Part shown: positions 1 through 9,296 of the stretch, piece after piece | Position numbering within the stretch: position 1 is the stretch's first letter | Layout of the letters: every line of letters starts with the position of its first letter | From: Limnobacter thiooxidans | GTDB taxonomy: Bacteria > Pseudomonadota > Gammaproteobacteria > Burkholderiales > Burkholderiaceae_B | Assembly: GCF_036323495.1 (NCBI RefSeq) | Contig: NZ_AP028947.1 | Location: 1,116,001-1,180,000, forward strand | Direction: 5' to 3' | Length of the DNA stretch: 64,000 bases | Notes under the pieces: generated by a model | What the model saw: only the letters and a program-made list of their open reading frames with translations | Told to the model about the DNA's origin: nothing | Databases searched by the model: none | Translations under genes and position numbers: made by a program

Positions 1-71
1 CTTGCACTTAGAGCAAACCCCCCAAATTTGACGCGTTACACAGGCAAATTCTTTTGCCCGGTGCTGTTTGC

Positions 72-94
72 AATAGTTTATAAAATAAACTATT
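72..94. promoter_or_regulatory. Perfect inverted repeat upstream of ectA
   Basis: Arms AATAGTTTAT (72-81) and ATAAACTATT (85-94) are exact reverse complements around a 3-nt AAA centre. It lies about 130 bp before ectA in an AT-rich stretch with no gene. Ectoine operons are often controlled by a MarR-type repressor (EctR) that binds near-palindromes in the promoter, so an operator is a reasonable reading. No regulator gene is inside the window, and the site has not been matched to a known EctR box. The rest of 1-224 shows no gene and no convincing -35/-10 pair. Confidence 0.5.
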
Positions 95-224
95 ATTGTT
101 TTGTTCTTTCATAAAAACTCGTCAAGTGATTGAAAAGGTTTTCATGAGCTTTTACGAAAGGATGGGAAATCATTAATTGTTTAATAACAAGTGATCCTGC
201 CAATAACGGGGTCGCCTCATCCAG

Positions 225-725
225 ATGTCAAGAAACGATGTTGTCTTGCGCCACCCGGTGCTCGAAGACGGTACTGCTGTGTTTGGTCTTGTTGACGCCT
301 GCAAACCGCTCGATCTGAATTCTCGCTATTTGTACCTCTTGCAGTGCAGTCATTTTGCGCCCACCTGTGTGGTCGCAAGTTTGCAGGGCGAAGTTGTGGC
401 TTGGGTATCCGGGTACATTCTTCCGCACCACCCCGATACATTTTTCATATGGCAAGTGGCTGTTGGTGAAAAAGTACGAGGTCAGGCCTTGGGCAAACGC
501 CTGATTAACTGGTTGCTTGCGCAACAGCGGGGCATTCACAAAATACACACTTCCATCACGCCCAACAATGTGGCGTCTTGGGCTCTTTTCAGGTCATTGG
601 CTCGTGATTGGGGCAGTGATTTGTCATCTCGGGACTGGTTTGAACATCAGTCCCACTTCAGCGGTCGTCACAGCACCGAAGTGCTCGTGGAAATCGCCTT
701 GCCAACACAAGGGGTAAAACAATGA
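225..725 (+). CDS. ectA: Diaminobutyrate acetyltransferase EctA
   Basis: A GNAT-fold enzyme that acetylates L-2,4-diaminobutyrate with acetyl-CoA to N-gamma-acetyldiaminobutyrate, the second step of ectoine synthesis. The product is 166 aa, usual for EctA. The acetyl-CoA loop is visible at residues 85-90 (RGQALG), followed by the KRLINWLL helix. It is the first gene of the operon, and its TGA overlaps the ATG of ectB by 4 nt (ATGA), so the two are translationally coupled. No strong Shine-Dalgarno is seen before the ATG. The call is firm because ectB, ectC and ectD follow directly. Confidence 0.95.
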   Translation: MSRNDVVLRHPVLEDGTAVFGLVDACKPLDLNSRYLYLLQCSHFAPTCVVASLQGEVVAWVSGYILPHHPDTFFIWQVAVGEKVRGQALGKRLINWLLAQQRGIHKIHTSITPNNVASWALFRSLARDWGSDLSSRDWFEHQSHFSGRHSTEVLVEIALPTQGVKQ

Positions 726-2056
726 GTGACCAAAGCAAATCGATCGATTTTCAAACGCTCAGCAAAATTCGCACATTTCAAAAAAACGAGTCGGAAGCGC
801 GCAGCTACTGCCGAAGTTTTCCAACGCTGTTTGTGCGCGCCAAGGGCAGCACTATGACCGACATGAATGGTCAGGACTATCTCGATTTCCTGTCTGGGGC
901 TGGTTCCTTGAACTACGGCCACAATGATCCAGAGATGAAATCGGCATTGCTTGACTACATCGCAGATGATGGCATCGGACACAGTCTGGACATGCACAGT
1001 GCAGCCAAGGCCAAATTCATTGATGCATTCAACCGATACATCCTTAAACCCCGTGGCATGCAGTACCGCATTCAGTTCACCGGCCCAACCGGGACCAATT
1101 CGGTGGAGGCTGCCATCAAGCTGGCGCGAAAAATCACCGGGCGCAAACAGATCATTGCCTTCACCAACGGCTTTCACGGTGTAACTCAGGGTGCATTGGC
1201 ATGTACCGCCAATACCCACCATCGAAGTGCGTCTGCCGCCACCTTGTGTGGTGTGGACCGTTATCCCTACGATGGTTACATGGGCGAAGGGGTGGACACC
1301 ACCGAGTACCTTGAAAAAATGCTGACTGACAAATCCAGCGGACAAGATGCCCCAGCAGCTGTAATTGTAGAAGGTGTACAGGGCGAGGGCGGGTTGAACC
1401 CCGCATCCATGTCGTGGCTTAAAAACCTGGCCCGAATTACGCGCAAGGCTGGCGCGATGCTGATTCTGGATGACATTCAGGCAGGTGTTGGCCGCGCAGG
1501 TTCATTTTTCAGTTTTGAAAAAGCAGGCATCGAGCCCGATTTGATCTGTCTGTCCAAATCGCTTTCAGGCATGGGTTTGCCCATGGCGATCACCCTGATT
1601 CGTCCTGATCTGGATTTCTGGAAACCAGGTGAACACAACGGCACATTCCGAGGCAACAACCACGCCTTCATCACCGGGGCTGCATCACTTGAAAAGTACT
1701 GGTCCAACCCGGCATTCGAGCGGGGTATTGAACAACGTGCCGCAGAAGTGCATAAAAGCCTCAACCGGATTTTGCAGGCCAACGACAATATCGCAGTTCA
1801 GGTCAAGGGGCGGGGCATGATGCAGGGCATTGAAATGCAAAGTGGTGCCTTGGCGGATGCTGTTGTGGCCGAATGCTTCAGGCACAACATGATTATCGAG
1901 ACCTGCGGCAATGAAGGTCAGGTTGTAAAGGTTTTTGCTGCTTTGAATATCGAAATGGAAGACCTCAAAAATGGCTTGGGAGTTCTTGAACAGGCCGTGG
2001 CCACAGTCAGTGCCAACGCCGATAAAGAGATAAACAACAAAAAGGTGAAAGCATGA
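722..2056 (+). CDS. ectB: Diaminobutyrate--2-oxoglutarate aminotransferase EctB
   Basis: A class-III PLP aminotransferase that makes L-2,4-diaminobutyrate from aspartate semialdehyde and glutamate, the first committed step to ectoine. The protein is 444 aa, near the family norm. Visible features are the phosphate-binding [11 protein letters not shown] around 121-131, the cofactor-contacting LILDDIQAG at 247-255, and the Schiff-base lysine K279 in LSKSLSG. ATGA overlaps couple it to ectA upstream and ectC downstream. No aspartokinase gene (ask/lysC) is attached to this operon, unlike some ectoine clusters. Confidence 0.96.
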   Translation: MSDQSKSIDFQTLSKIRTFQKNESEARSYCRSFPTLFVRAKGSTMTDMNGQDYLDFLSGAGSLNYGHNDPEMKSALLDYIADDGIGHSLDMHSAAKAKFIDAFNRYILKPRGMQYRIQFTGPTGTNSVEAAIKLARKITGRKQIIAFTNGFHGVTQGALACTANTHHRSASAATLCGVDRYPYDGYMGEGVDTTEYLEKMLTDKSSGQDAPAAVIVEGVQGEGGLNPASMSWLKNLARITRKAGAMLILDDIQAGVGRAGSFFSFEKAGIEPDLICLSKSLSGMGLPMAITLIRPDLDFWKPGEHNGTFRGNNHAFITGAASLEKYWSNPAFERGIEQRAAEVHKSLNRILQANDNIAVQVKGRGMMQGIEMQSGALADAVVAECFRHNMIIETCGNEGQVVKVFAALNIEMEDLKNGLGVLEQAVATVSANADKEINNKKVKA

Positions 2057-2469
2057 TTGTACGAAAGCTCAGTGATGTTGAGGGGACAGACAAGCATATT
2101 CGTTCGCAGGGTTGGGACAGTGTTCGCCTTCTGCTGCGGGATGATGGTATGGGTTTCTCCTTCCACATCACCACCATTCACGCCAATGCTGAATTGCCCA
2201 TGCATTACAAGAATCACCTGGAGAGTGTGTACTGCATTAGCGGCCGGGGTGAAATCAAAAGCAGGTTGGACGGCAAAGTCTATCCGATCGAGCCAGGCAC
2301 CGTGTATGCGCTGGATCTGCATGATCCACATGTGTTGCGTGCGTTTGATGAACCCTTGGTGATGGCCTGTGTTTTCAACCCACCGGTCGCAGGTGCCGAG
2401 GTGCACGATGAAACAGGTGCGTACCCTCTGCCTGTCAACAGTCAAAAATTGAAGGAGGCGACCTCATGA
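2053..2469 (+). CDS. ectC: L-ectoine synthase EctC
   Basis: A small cupin enzyme that closes N-gamma-acetyldiaminobutyrate to ectoine with loss of water. At 138 aa it is a full-length EctC. The residues known to hold the catalytic iron in this family, Glu57, Tyr85 and His93, are all found at exactly those positions (HLESVY, PGTVY, DPHVL), so the enzyme should be active. It overlaps ectB and ectD by ATGA junctions. Confidence 0.96.
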   Translation: MIVRKLSDVEGTDKHIRSQGWDSVRLLLRDDGMGFSFHITTIHANAELPMHYKNHLESVYCISGRGEIKSRLDGKVYPIEPGTVYALDLHDPHVLRAFDEPLVMACVFNPPVAGAEVHDETGAYPLPVNSQKLKEATS

Positions 2470-3389
2470 TTTTTTCTGCTGTCAGAGATCCATACCCCAC
2501 TCGCGACAAGTCCGAGGGTGCCTTGATAAGACGGGCTGAGCCAGTGGTTTACGCCAAATGGACTGATGACTCACCCCTGACTGAATCGCAGGTGAGGCAG
2601 TTTGAACGTGAAGGATATCTGGTGTTGACCGACGTATTTTCTGCCCACGAGCTGGATGAATTGAGGGCTGCTTCTGAAAGGGTCAGCAAAACCTGTGCGC
2701 AGGCGCATGCCGGGCAGCTGATCAAGGATGCCCTTCAAAACGAAAATTCTTCCCAATTGCGAACACTGTTTGGCGTGCATGCCATGGACGGTTTGCTGAA
2801 GGAGACGGCGAGCAATCCCCGCATGCTCGAGGTCATCCAGTTTTTGCTGAATGATTCGATTTACATCCACCAGTCGCGCCTGAATTTTAAAAGTCCGCAG
2901 TATGGCAGTGGCTTCGAATGGCACAGTGATTTTGAAACATGGCATGCAGAGGATGGCATGCCCGGCATGCGCGCGATCAGTGCCACGGTGTTGTTGACCG
3001 ATGAAATTTCAGCGCCAGGTTCGCTGAAATTCATCCCCGGGAGTCACCGGACTTTCCTGGCGTGTCCGGGTGAAACACCCCGTAGCAATTATCAGGATGC
3101 ATTCAAGAAACAGGCGGTGGGCAAGCCCCCTGCATTGTTGCTTGATCTACTTCAGCAACATGGTGGCGTGCAGGAAGTGGTAGCACCGGCCGGTTCGGTG
3201 CTGCTGTTTGACTGCAACGTGATGCACGGGGCAGGCAACAACACCAGCGAATACCTGCGAGCCAACCTGTTTTACGTGTACAACGCAATCAGCAATGCTC
3301 TGAATGCACCCTATGCGGCCGACAAGCCTCGCCCCGAGTTTCTGGCGGCTCGCCAGGTGAATCCCCTGACGGCCCACGTGCCGGCCTGA
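2466..3389 (+). CDS. ectD: Ectoine 5-hydroxylase EctD
   Basis: A non-haem Fe(II), 2-oxoglutarate-dependent dioxygenase of the PhyH type that converts ectoine to 5-hydroxyectoine. The family signature [15 protein letters not shown] is present (150-164), with iron ligands His153 and Asp155 and the distal ligand His254 in [11 protein letters not shown]. Length 307 aa is typical. It is joined to ectC by an ATGA overlap, so ectoine and hydroxyectoine are expected to be made together under osmotic or temperature stress. Confidence 0.95.
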   Translation: MIFSAVRDPYPTRDKSEGALIRRAEPVVYAKWTDDSPLTESQVRQFEREGYLVLTDVFSAHELDELRAASERVSKTCAQAHAGQLIKDALQNENSSQLRTLFGVHAMDGLLKETASNPRMLEVIQFLLNDSIYIHQSRLNFKSPQYGSGFEWHSDFETWHAEDGMPGMRAISATVLLTDEISAPGSLKFIPGSHRTFLACPGETPRSNYQDAFKKQAVGKPPALLLDLLQQHGGVQEVVAPAGSVLLFDCNVMHGAGNNTSEYLRANLFYVYNAISNALNAPYAADKPRPEFLAARQVNPLTAHVPA

Positions 3390-3390
3390 T

Positions 3391-4788
3391 TTGGCTGCAA
3401 GCTTTTTTGTATGCCTTGCAGTGGTTTTGCTGGTCGGACTAAGTTCCGCCCGGCAAGCCAAAGCCAGTGCGGCTGATTACTTTCTCGCCAGTCGCACTGT
3501 TCCACCCTGGCTGGTGGGTTTGTCGGCTGTGGCCACCAACAATTCGGGCTACATGTTCATCGGCTTGATTGGATATACGCACGCTGTGGGCATTCAATCC
3601 ATTTGGTTGATGGTGGGCTGGATCACTGGTGATCTGATTGCCTCAAGAATTGCCCATGAACGCATGCGAGACGAGGCTGAGCGTGTCCAGGCGAACGGCA
3701 TCATCAGCCTGTTGGCACGCTGGGGTGGAAATCACCACCGCAGTTGGCAAATATTGGCGGCTTTGGTAAGCGTAGTGTTTTTGAGTACCTACGCAGCGGC
3801 TCAAATATCGGCGGGTGGCAAGGCACTGGAAGGCATGCTGGATATACCCATGGCGGTGGGCATGTCGATGGTTGCGCTCGTCGTGATTGCTTACAGCATT
3901 GCAGGTGGCATGCGCGCATCAATCTGGACAGATGCCGCGCAATCACTGCTGATGGTGGTTTCCATGGTGGTGTTACTTTGGGCAACAGTGTCACACCTTG
4001 GCGGAACAGAGGCCGTTCTGCAACAAGCAGCTGCTATTCCCGGTTTTTTGGACGCCAAGCCCAGTGGTCTTGAGTTGACAGGGTGGCCAGGCCCTGTGGC
4101 ATTTGTGGTCGGATGGATGTTTGCTGGCGCAGCCGCCTTGGGGCAGCCTCATATCGTCAGTCGTTTTCTCGCTTTGCAGCACACTCGGCAAATGAACCGG
4201 GTGCGGCTGTGGTACTACAGCTACTATCTCCTCTTTTATTGCTTTGCCACGACAGTGGGCCTGCTCAGCCGCCTTTATTTTGGCGATCACACGGGTTTCG
4301 ATCCTGAAATGGCATTGCCACACATGGCCCGCGAGCTTTTGCCACCTTGGCTGGCAGGGCTGATGCTGGCAGGTATATTTGCAGCCACCATGTCGACTGC
4401 CGATTCGCTGGTACTGTCCTGTTCTTCAGCGCTGACTCAGGACTTACCCAAAACACCCTCAGAGCAACGCTGGTTGCTCAAAGCGGCTACAGCCCTCGTT
4501 ACAGTGTTTGCTCTGCTCATTGGCCTAGTGAGTGAGCAAAGCGTGTTTTCTTTGGTGGTGTGGGCTTGGGGCACACTGGGCGCTGCTTTTGTTCCGGTTT
4601 TGATTTGGAAGGTTTGTGGGGCGCAATTAAGCTCTGTCAGCATGCTCTGTATGTCGGTCACAGGTGTTTCGGTCACTGTGGCCTGGAAGTTTTATGGCTT
4701 CCCCGACACGGTGTATGAGGGTGCTGTGGGAATGTCGGTCGCATTGGCTTTGGGATGTTTTTTATCCAGACCCCAGCTACGGTGGTAA
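3391..4788 (+). CDS. Sodium:solute symporter (SSS family), probable compatible-solute uptake
   Basis: A polytopic membrane protein of 465 aa with about 12-13 hydrophobic segments and SSS-type features: the N-terminal ADYFLASRTVPPWLVGLS segment, and the conserved GMRASIWTDAAQS and AGIFAATMSTADS stretches. It probably imports an osmolyte (ectoine, proline or a betaine) with Na+, inferred from its place 1 nt after ectD. The substrate cannot be read from the sequence. The only start before the first membrane segment is TTG at 3391: an in-frame stop lies at 3367 and there is no ATG or GTG between. Bases 4789-4940 behind it hold no gene and no clear terminator. Confidence 0.82.
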   Translation: MAASFFVCLAVVLLVGLSSARQAKASAADYFLASRTVPPWLVGLSAVATNNSGYMFIGLIGYTHAVGIQSIWLMVGWITGDLIASRIAHERMRDEAERVQANGIISLLARWGGNHHRSWQILAALVSVVFLSTYAAAQISAGGKALEGMLDIPMAVGMSMVALVVIAYSIAGGMRASIWTDAAQSLLMVVSMVVLLWATVSHLGGTEAVLQQAAAIPGFLDAKPSGLELTGWPGPVAFVVGWMFAGAAALGQPHIVSRFLALQHTRQMNRVRLWYYSYYLLFYCFATTVGLLSRLYFGDHTGFDPEMALPHMARELLPPWLAGLMLAGIFAATMSTADSLVLSCSSALTQDLPKTPSEQRWLLKAATALVTVFALLIGLVSEQSVFSLVVWAWGTLGAAFVPVLIWKVCGAQLSSVSMLCMSVTGVSVTVAWKFYGFPDTVYEGAVGMSVALALGCFLSRPQLRW

Positions 4789-4940
4789 TTTGTGCTGTAG
4801 TTACCCCAATTAGGGGGAGGGGGGCATCACCTCAAGTTGTTAAATTATGTGGAATGCTGTGTGAGCAGGCCTAATTGACAGCACTAAAAAACTAAATCAG
4901 CAAAGAAGCTGAACAAATCGAAACTGGGGCAAACAAATTA

Positions 4941-6992
4941 ATGAATTGGCTCGTTGAGGATTTCGCGTTTGCGGCGCAGATCATCTCAGAGGCCCATCTT
5001 TCGGGATTGGTCTTTGGTTTTTTTGCGTCCTTGCTGGCCATGACAGTGGGTGTTGAAGTGCGGATCAAGAACCCACCCTTGATCGCCAACCAGCATTACC
5101 TCATTCGTCGGGGCGCGTTAATCACGCTCTATGTCATTTCCATGTTTTTCGCATCGGCGTTTGTCGGCCTTACCTTGCCATCTGCCAAGGAAGCCATGTT
5201 CAGTATCTCCGGTACGGTGCTGACCTTTATTGCCTGTGTGGCCGTGTTTCTCTGTATCGACTACCTGGTGCAGTCATCGAAGGAAAAGGCTGGCCTGTTC
5301 ATGCTGCTGTACACCTCGCTGGGTATTCTTGTTCAGTTTGCAATTCACATGGCATTCATCTTCATTCCCAACAGCCAGAAAATTCTGGATGTGCGCTGGT
5401 CTGGTCTGGTGGTCATGTATGTTTTCCTGTTCATCTGCATGGCCCTGTTAAGCAGATTTGCGCATGAAACCTCGGTGGGAAAGTACCGACCCCTCCAAAG
5501 CCGCATGATTTATATTTTCGGAATTGTGGGTTTGAACCAGATGATTGCGCTGAGTGTCATTGGTTTTATCCATGTGGGTAACCACAGCGTTCCATTGGCT
5601 TGGTACGGGTTGTGGACCAGCTGGTCTGGCTTTGAAGTGTTTGTCAGTTTTTCCGCGCTGATCATGATCTCCGTGTTGATGTGCTACGTGTATGCCTTTA
5701 TAGAGCGTTCTCTGCACATGCTGCGCGCAGACAACCAGAAGTTGCAGGTCTTGAAACAGGATGCCTTGACCCGGGTGGCCAATGCCTCCGAGGAACTGGA
5801 ATTCAAACGCACCCGAATTGCGCAACTTGAACGCTCCATTGAACTGGTGCAACACGACCACGAAATGTCGGTAGACAGCCTGGTTGCGGCCGTGGCCACG
5901 CTGGAAGATGGTGTGTTTGAGTGGGACTTCGAGCAGGAAACACTGGCCTTCAGCAGCAGTTGGCACCACTTGTTTGGTCTGGATCGGGTCAAGCAAGGTC
6001 CGATGCCTGCGGAAGTTTGGCGTGCTGGCGTGCTGGAAGACGACATCAAGGCGCTGGATACCGCCTTGCAGGATTGCCTGACCTTGCAAACCCCCAGCGA
6101 AGCCGTACAGATTCGATACTCCACCCCCTACGGTTCATTGTTGAAGCTGGAAATACGCCTGGTGGCCGTCAAGAACGCCTACGGGCTGCCTAGTAAAGCG
6201 GTTGGCATCATTCACGACCGCACGGAGGAAATGGACCTGGAGCGCTCAATTCGCGAGGAACTGGACGAAGAGTCGCTGCTTTCCTCCAGAAAGTCCCAGT
6301 TTGTTTCTTACCTGTCCCATGAAATCCGCACACCGATGACTGTGATAGGCTCTGCCAAAGCCCTGCTTGAAAGTACCCTGCAACGTGATCCGGTCAATCT
6401 TGAAAATTCTCTTCACTATGTGGACCAGATCGGGGGTGCCTTGCGTTCCCTTCGGGCTTTGGTGGATGAAACATTGATGTTCATGGGGGCCAATTTCACG
6501 CGTAAGCACTTGAACATCACCTCGCTTGACGTACGGCGTGTATTTGACCAGTTTTCCTCGTTTGAACAACGAAGGCGGCATGGCCAGCACTGGCTTGAGT
6601 TTCATCTGGACCCCACCCTGGATAATCATTCTTTTTACTCCGATGAATATGTGTTCACTCAGGCTTTGAGACAACTGCTGGCCTATGCAGAAAGCAGGGA
6701 ATCAAGCGTAGGCAAACTCAGCATCAAGATGCCCGATAGCCAGACCCTGTTTTTGTGTCTCGAGCTGACCGCCTGGCCAGTCTGGATGATTAAAAGCGGG
6801 CAACTTGAACCGCACCATACAGAGGAAACCGTGGTGCCGTTCAAAGGTGAGTGCTTGCCGTTTACCCTGTTACTCACCAAGCGGGTGATACGCTTGATCA
6901 ACGGACGCATTATGATTAAAAGCCGCGGCAATCAACACTGGTTGTGCGTCGATCTGCCCTCAATGAAGGAGAGCCCATGCCCCGTGTCATGA
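4941..6992 (+). CDS. Membrane sensor histidine kinase with PAS domain and degenerate catalytic domain
   Basis: 683 aa. Residues 1-255 carry about seven membrane helices, then comes a coiled coil (about 260-310), a PAS_3-like domain (about 322-430, ending in HDRTEEMDLERS) and a HisKA domain with phosphoacceptor His460 (YLSHEIRTPM). The C-terminal 150 residues sit where an ATPase domain belongs but show no N-box Asn, no DxGxG and no GxGxG. The usual NLLxNA is QLLAYA. It may therefore be a phosphorelay partner, phosphatase or pseudokinase. Its last 16 nt overlap the receiver gene at 6977. Signal and target are unknown. Confidence 0.8.
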   Translation: MNWLVEDFAFAAQIISEAHLSGLVFGFFASLLAMTVGVEVRIKNPPLIANQHYLIRRGALITLYVISMFFASAFVGLTLPSAKEAMFSISGTVLTFIACVAVFLCIDYLVQSSKEKAGLFMLLYTSLGILVQFAIHMAFIFIPNSQKILDVRWSGLVVMYVFLFICMALLSRFAHETSVGKYRPLQSRMIYIFGIVGLNQMIALSVIGFIHVGNHSVPLAWYGLWTSWSGFEVFVSFSALIMISVLMCYVYAFIERSLHMLRADNQKLQVLKQDALTRVANASEELEFKRTRIAQLERSIELVQHDHEMSVDSLVAAVATLEDGVFEWDFEQETLAFSSSWHHLFGLDRVKQGPMPAEVWRAGVLEDDIKALDTALQDCLTLQTPSEAVQIRYSTPYGSLLKLEIRLVAVKNAYGLPSKAVGIIHDRTEEMDLERSIREELDEESLLSSRKSQFVSYLSHEIRTPMTVIGSAKALLESTLQRDPVNLENSLHYVDQIGGALRSLRALVDETLMFMGANFTRKHLNITSLDVRRVFDQFSSFEQRRRHGQHWLEFHLDPTLDNHSFYSDEYVFTQALRQLLAYAESRESSVGKLSIKMPDSQTLFLCLELTAWPVWMIKSGQLEPHHTEETVVPFKGECLPFTLLLTKRVIRLINGRIMIKSRGNQHWLCVDLPSMKESPCPVS

Positions 6993-7429
6993 TCGTTGAA
7001 GATGATATGACCATACTGAGTAATCTCTCTCAGCTTTTGCAATTGAGCGGACTGGATGTGATTGAGGCGCACGATGGCCGAATGGCACTTGATTTGCTCT
7101 CGGCTGCCCTGAGCAACGAGCCGGGCAACTTGCCCCGGATGATTGTCAGTGACCTGATGATGCCCAAAATGGATGGTTTTGAGCTGCTGCATGCGGTGCG
7201 TACCACCCCTGGACTTCATGTATTGCCTTTCGTACTGCTAAGCGCTCGAAGCGAGGCCAGCGATTTGCAACATGCTTTTTTTCTGGGTGCTAGTGATTAC
7301 CTGATCAAGCCTTTCGAGGTAGATCAATTGATTGATGTCATCCGATACCAGATGGCAAGGGTTAGCGACCAGGAAGCAAGCGGCCCCAGCACAGATGTCA
7401 AGGTGAGCACCGACTTCTTTCTCGAATAG
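6977..7429 (+). CDS. Stand-alone CheY-like receiver protein
   Basis: A 150-aa response regulator with a receiver domain and only a short acidic tail, with no DNA-binding or enzymatic output. The acidic pair EDD is at 8-10, the phospho-acceptor is Asp59 (IVSDLMMPK), and the conserved Lys is at 111 (DYLIKPF). Start chosen at ATG 6977 because of the GAAGGAGAG ribosome-binding site just upstream. A longer reading from 6944 lacks one and would add an atypical N-terminus. It overlaps the kinase gene, so the two are a pair. It is convergent with fliR. Confidence 0.87.
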   Translation: MPRVMIVEDDMTILSNLSQLLQLSGLDVIEAHDGRMALDLLSAALSNEPGNLPRMIVSDLMMPKMDGFELLHAVRTTPGLHVLPFVLLSARSEASDLQHAFFLGASDYLIKPFEVDQLIDVIRYQMARVSDQEASGPSTDVKVSTDFFLE

Positions 7430-7448
7430 GAACGCCTACTGCAGGCAC

Positions 7449-8213
7449 CTACTGCGGCGTCAGCACGGACACGCTGAGCAGGCGGCCAATTGCACCGTCA
7501 ATGCCGGCGATGAAATAGGGCAGGCTGACCCACAATATCCACAGACCCACGCCGATGGTGATTGAAAAGCCAATCGACATCACGTTCAACTGGGGTGCGG
7601 CACGGGCCAGGATACCCAGCACAATATTGCTGATCAACACGGCTGCAAGTACGGGCAGGGAAATCTGTAGCGCAAGTGTGAACATGATGCCGCCCGCCAT
7701 GGCGATGTTTTGCGCATTCACGACCGAGAGGTTAGCGCTGATCGGAATCAACTCGAAACTTTGAACCACCGCTGCAATAACCAGCAAGTGGCCATCAATC
7801 ACCAGAAAAACCAGGCTGGCCAGCACACCCAGAAAACTGCCCAGCAAAGGGGTTTGGGTGCCGCGTGACGGATCAATGAACTGAGCAAAAGCCAGGCCCA
7901 TTTGCAAGCCCAACAAGTCGCCTGCCATCTCGAATGCCGCGAACACCAGCCGCATTGAAAACCCCATGGACACACCGATCAGAATTTGCTGAATCAATAC
8001 GGGAACGGCTTGTGCCGAACTGAGTGTGGGTGGTGTCGGCAGTATGGGCATCATCAGCATGGCGATCATGGCCGCCAGTGCCACACGCGTGCGGCGTTGC
8101 ACGGTGCGGTTGTCAAACACCGGTGCAGTGGCCAGCATGGCGAGTATGCGAATGAATGGCCACAGGAATGCGGCGATCCACATTTCCAGTTGTTCGCCAT
8201 TGATGGGGACCAT
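7449..8213 (-). CDS. fliR: Flagellar type III export protein FliR
   Basis: An inner-membrane component of the export gate (FliP5-FliQ4-FliR1) in the flagellar basal body. 254 aa with about six hydrophobic segments, typical of FliR. Recognisable stretches are MVPINGEQLEMWIAAFLWP at the start and GFSMRLVFAAFEMAGDLLGLQMGLAFA in the middle. It is the last gene of the long fliF-to-fliR run on this strand, 12 nt behind fliQ, and convergent with the receiver gene at 6977-7429. Confidence 0.95.
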   Translation of the reverse strand: MVPINGEQLEMWIAAFLWPFIRILAMLATAPVFDNRTVQRRTRVALAAMIAMLMMPILPTPPTLSSAQAVPVLIQQILIGVSMGFSMRLVFAAFEMAGDLLGLQMGLAFAQFIDPSRGTQTPLLGSFLGVLASLVFLVIDGHLLVIAAVVQSFELIPISANLSVVNAQNIAMAGGIMFTLALQISLPVLAAVLISNIVLGILARAAPQLNVMSIGFSITIGVGLWILWVSLPYFIAGIDGAIGRLLSVSVLTPQ

Positions 8214-8225
8214 GGTTGTGCCGAC

Positions 8226-8495
8226 CTAGCCGATCACGTTCGGAATGTTCATGATCAGCCGCTGGGTGTAGTCCACCAGCGTGGCCAGCATCCAGGGGCC
8301 AAGCAACAACAGGGTGGCGAAAATGGCCAGAATTTTCGGAATGAATGACAGGGTCATTTCATTGATTTGCGTGGCTGCCTGCAAAATGCTGACCAGCAAA
8401 CCCACCACCAGCGCAACCACCAGCAGGGGGCCTGACACCATCAACATCACTTCCAGTGCGTTCTGGCCCAAATTCAATACGGTTTGACTGTTCAT
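8226..8495 (-). CDS. fliQ: Flagellar type III export protein FliQ
   Basis: An 89-aa two-helix membrane subunit of the export gate, full length for the family. The pattern NLGQNALEVMLMVSGPLL followed by QAATQINEMTLSFIPK is the FliQ hallmark. It sits between fliP and fliR with short gaps (15 and 12 nt), so it should be co-translated with them. Confidence 0.96.
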   Translation of the reverse strand: MNSQTVLNLGQNALEVMLMVSGPLLVVALVVGLLVSILQAATQINEMTLSFIPKILAIFATLLLLGPWMLATLVDYTQRLIMNIPNVIG

Positions 8496-8510
8496 GAATC
8501 AGTATCCGGT

Positions 8511-9296
8511 TCAGGTTTCAAAGCTGGCAACCAGCGAGCCCACAAGGAGCGTCCAGCCATCGACCAGCACAAACAGCATGATTTTGAAGGGCAGGGAAAT
8601 CAGCATGGGCGAGAGCATCATCATGCCCATGGACATCAAGACGCTGGCCACAATCAGGTCGATCACGAGGAACGGCAGGAAAATCATGAAACCGATTTGA
8701 AAGGCGGTTTTCAACTCGCTGGTGACAAAAGCGGGAATCAACACGCGCAGTGGCACGTCTTCGGGGTTTTGTACATTTTCTACCTTGCCAAGCCGCATGA
8801 ACAGCGCCAGATCCGGTTCACGAGTCTGCTTGAGCATGAAGTCCTTCATGGGCGCGCTGGCCCGCTCAGTCATTTCCTGAAATTCAATTTCATTGTTGCT
8901 GAAAGGCAGGTAGGCGTTTTCATACACGCGGTCAAACACCGGCGACATGATGAAGAAGGTCAGGAACATGCTTAGGCCAATGATGACCTGGTTGGGTGGT
9001 GAGTTTTGTGTGCCCAGCGCCATACGCAGCAGTGACATGACAATCACAATACGGGTGAAGCCGGTCATCATCAGCAACAGCGCTGGCAAAAAACTGAGGA
9101 AAGTGAAAAACAGCAGGGTTTGAATGGGCACGCTGTAGTTCGTGGTGCCATTGGCACCAGGGCTTGCGGTGACACCTGGCAGCACTTGTTGTGCCTGTGC
9201 TTCGGGCTGGGCAAGGCAAAGCAGGAAGACAAACAGTCCGAAGGCCAGCCCAAGCCACTTGAGTGGGCGGGTGGGTGAAACAACTTGATGAATCAT
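8511..9296 (-). CDS. fliP: Flagellar type III export protein FliP
   Basis: The pentameric core subunit of the export gate, 261 aa from the chosen start. A cleavable signal peptide (hydrophobic GLAFGLFVFLLCLAQ, then AQAQ) precedes the membrane segments. FliP hallmarks are FTRIVIVMSLLRMALGTQ and FMIFLPFLVIDLIVASVLMSMGM. The start at 9296 is preferred over an upstream in-frame one because its ATG overlaps the fliO TGA (ATGA) and gives a proper signal sequence. The upstream extension would be an unlikely Gln/His-rich stretch lying over fliO. Confidence 0.95.
   Translation of the reverse strand: MIHQVVSPTRPLKWLGLAFGLFVFLLCLAQPEAQAQQVLPGVTASPGANGTTNYSVPIQTLLFFTFLSFLPALLLMMTGFTRIVIVMSLLRMALGTQNSPPNQVIIGLSMFLTFFIMSPVFDRVYENAYLPFSNNEIEFQEMTERASAPMKDFMLKQTREPDLALFMRLGKVENVQNPEDVPLRVLIPAFVTSELKTAFQIGFMIFLPFLVIDLIVASVLMSMGMMMLSPMLISLPFKIMLFVLVDGWTLLVGSLVASFET

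Noticed and set aside
43..58. Small inverted repeat GGCAAA-N4-TTTGCC near the window start as a terminator of an upstream gene
   Set aside because: The stem is only 6 bp, there is no T-run after it, and the upstream gene is outside the window, so its role cannot be judged.
4789..4940. Promoter or terminator between the symporter and the sensor kinase
   Set aside because: The G-rich patch has no hairpin with a T-run, and no convincing -35/-10 pair was found. Nothing can be supported.
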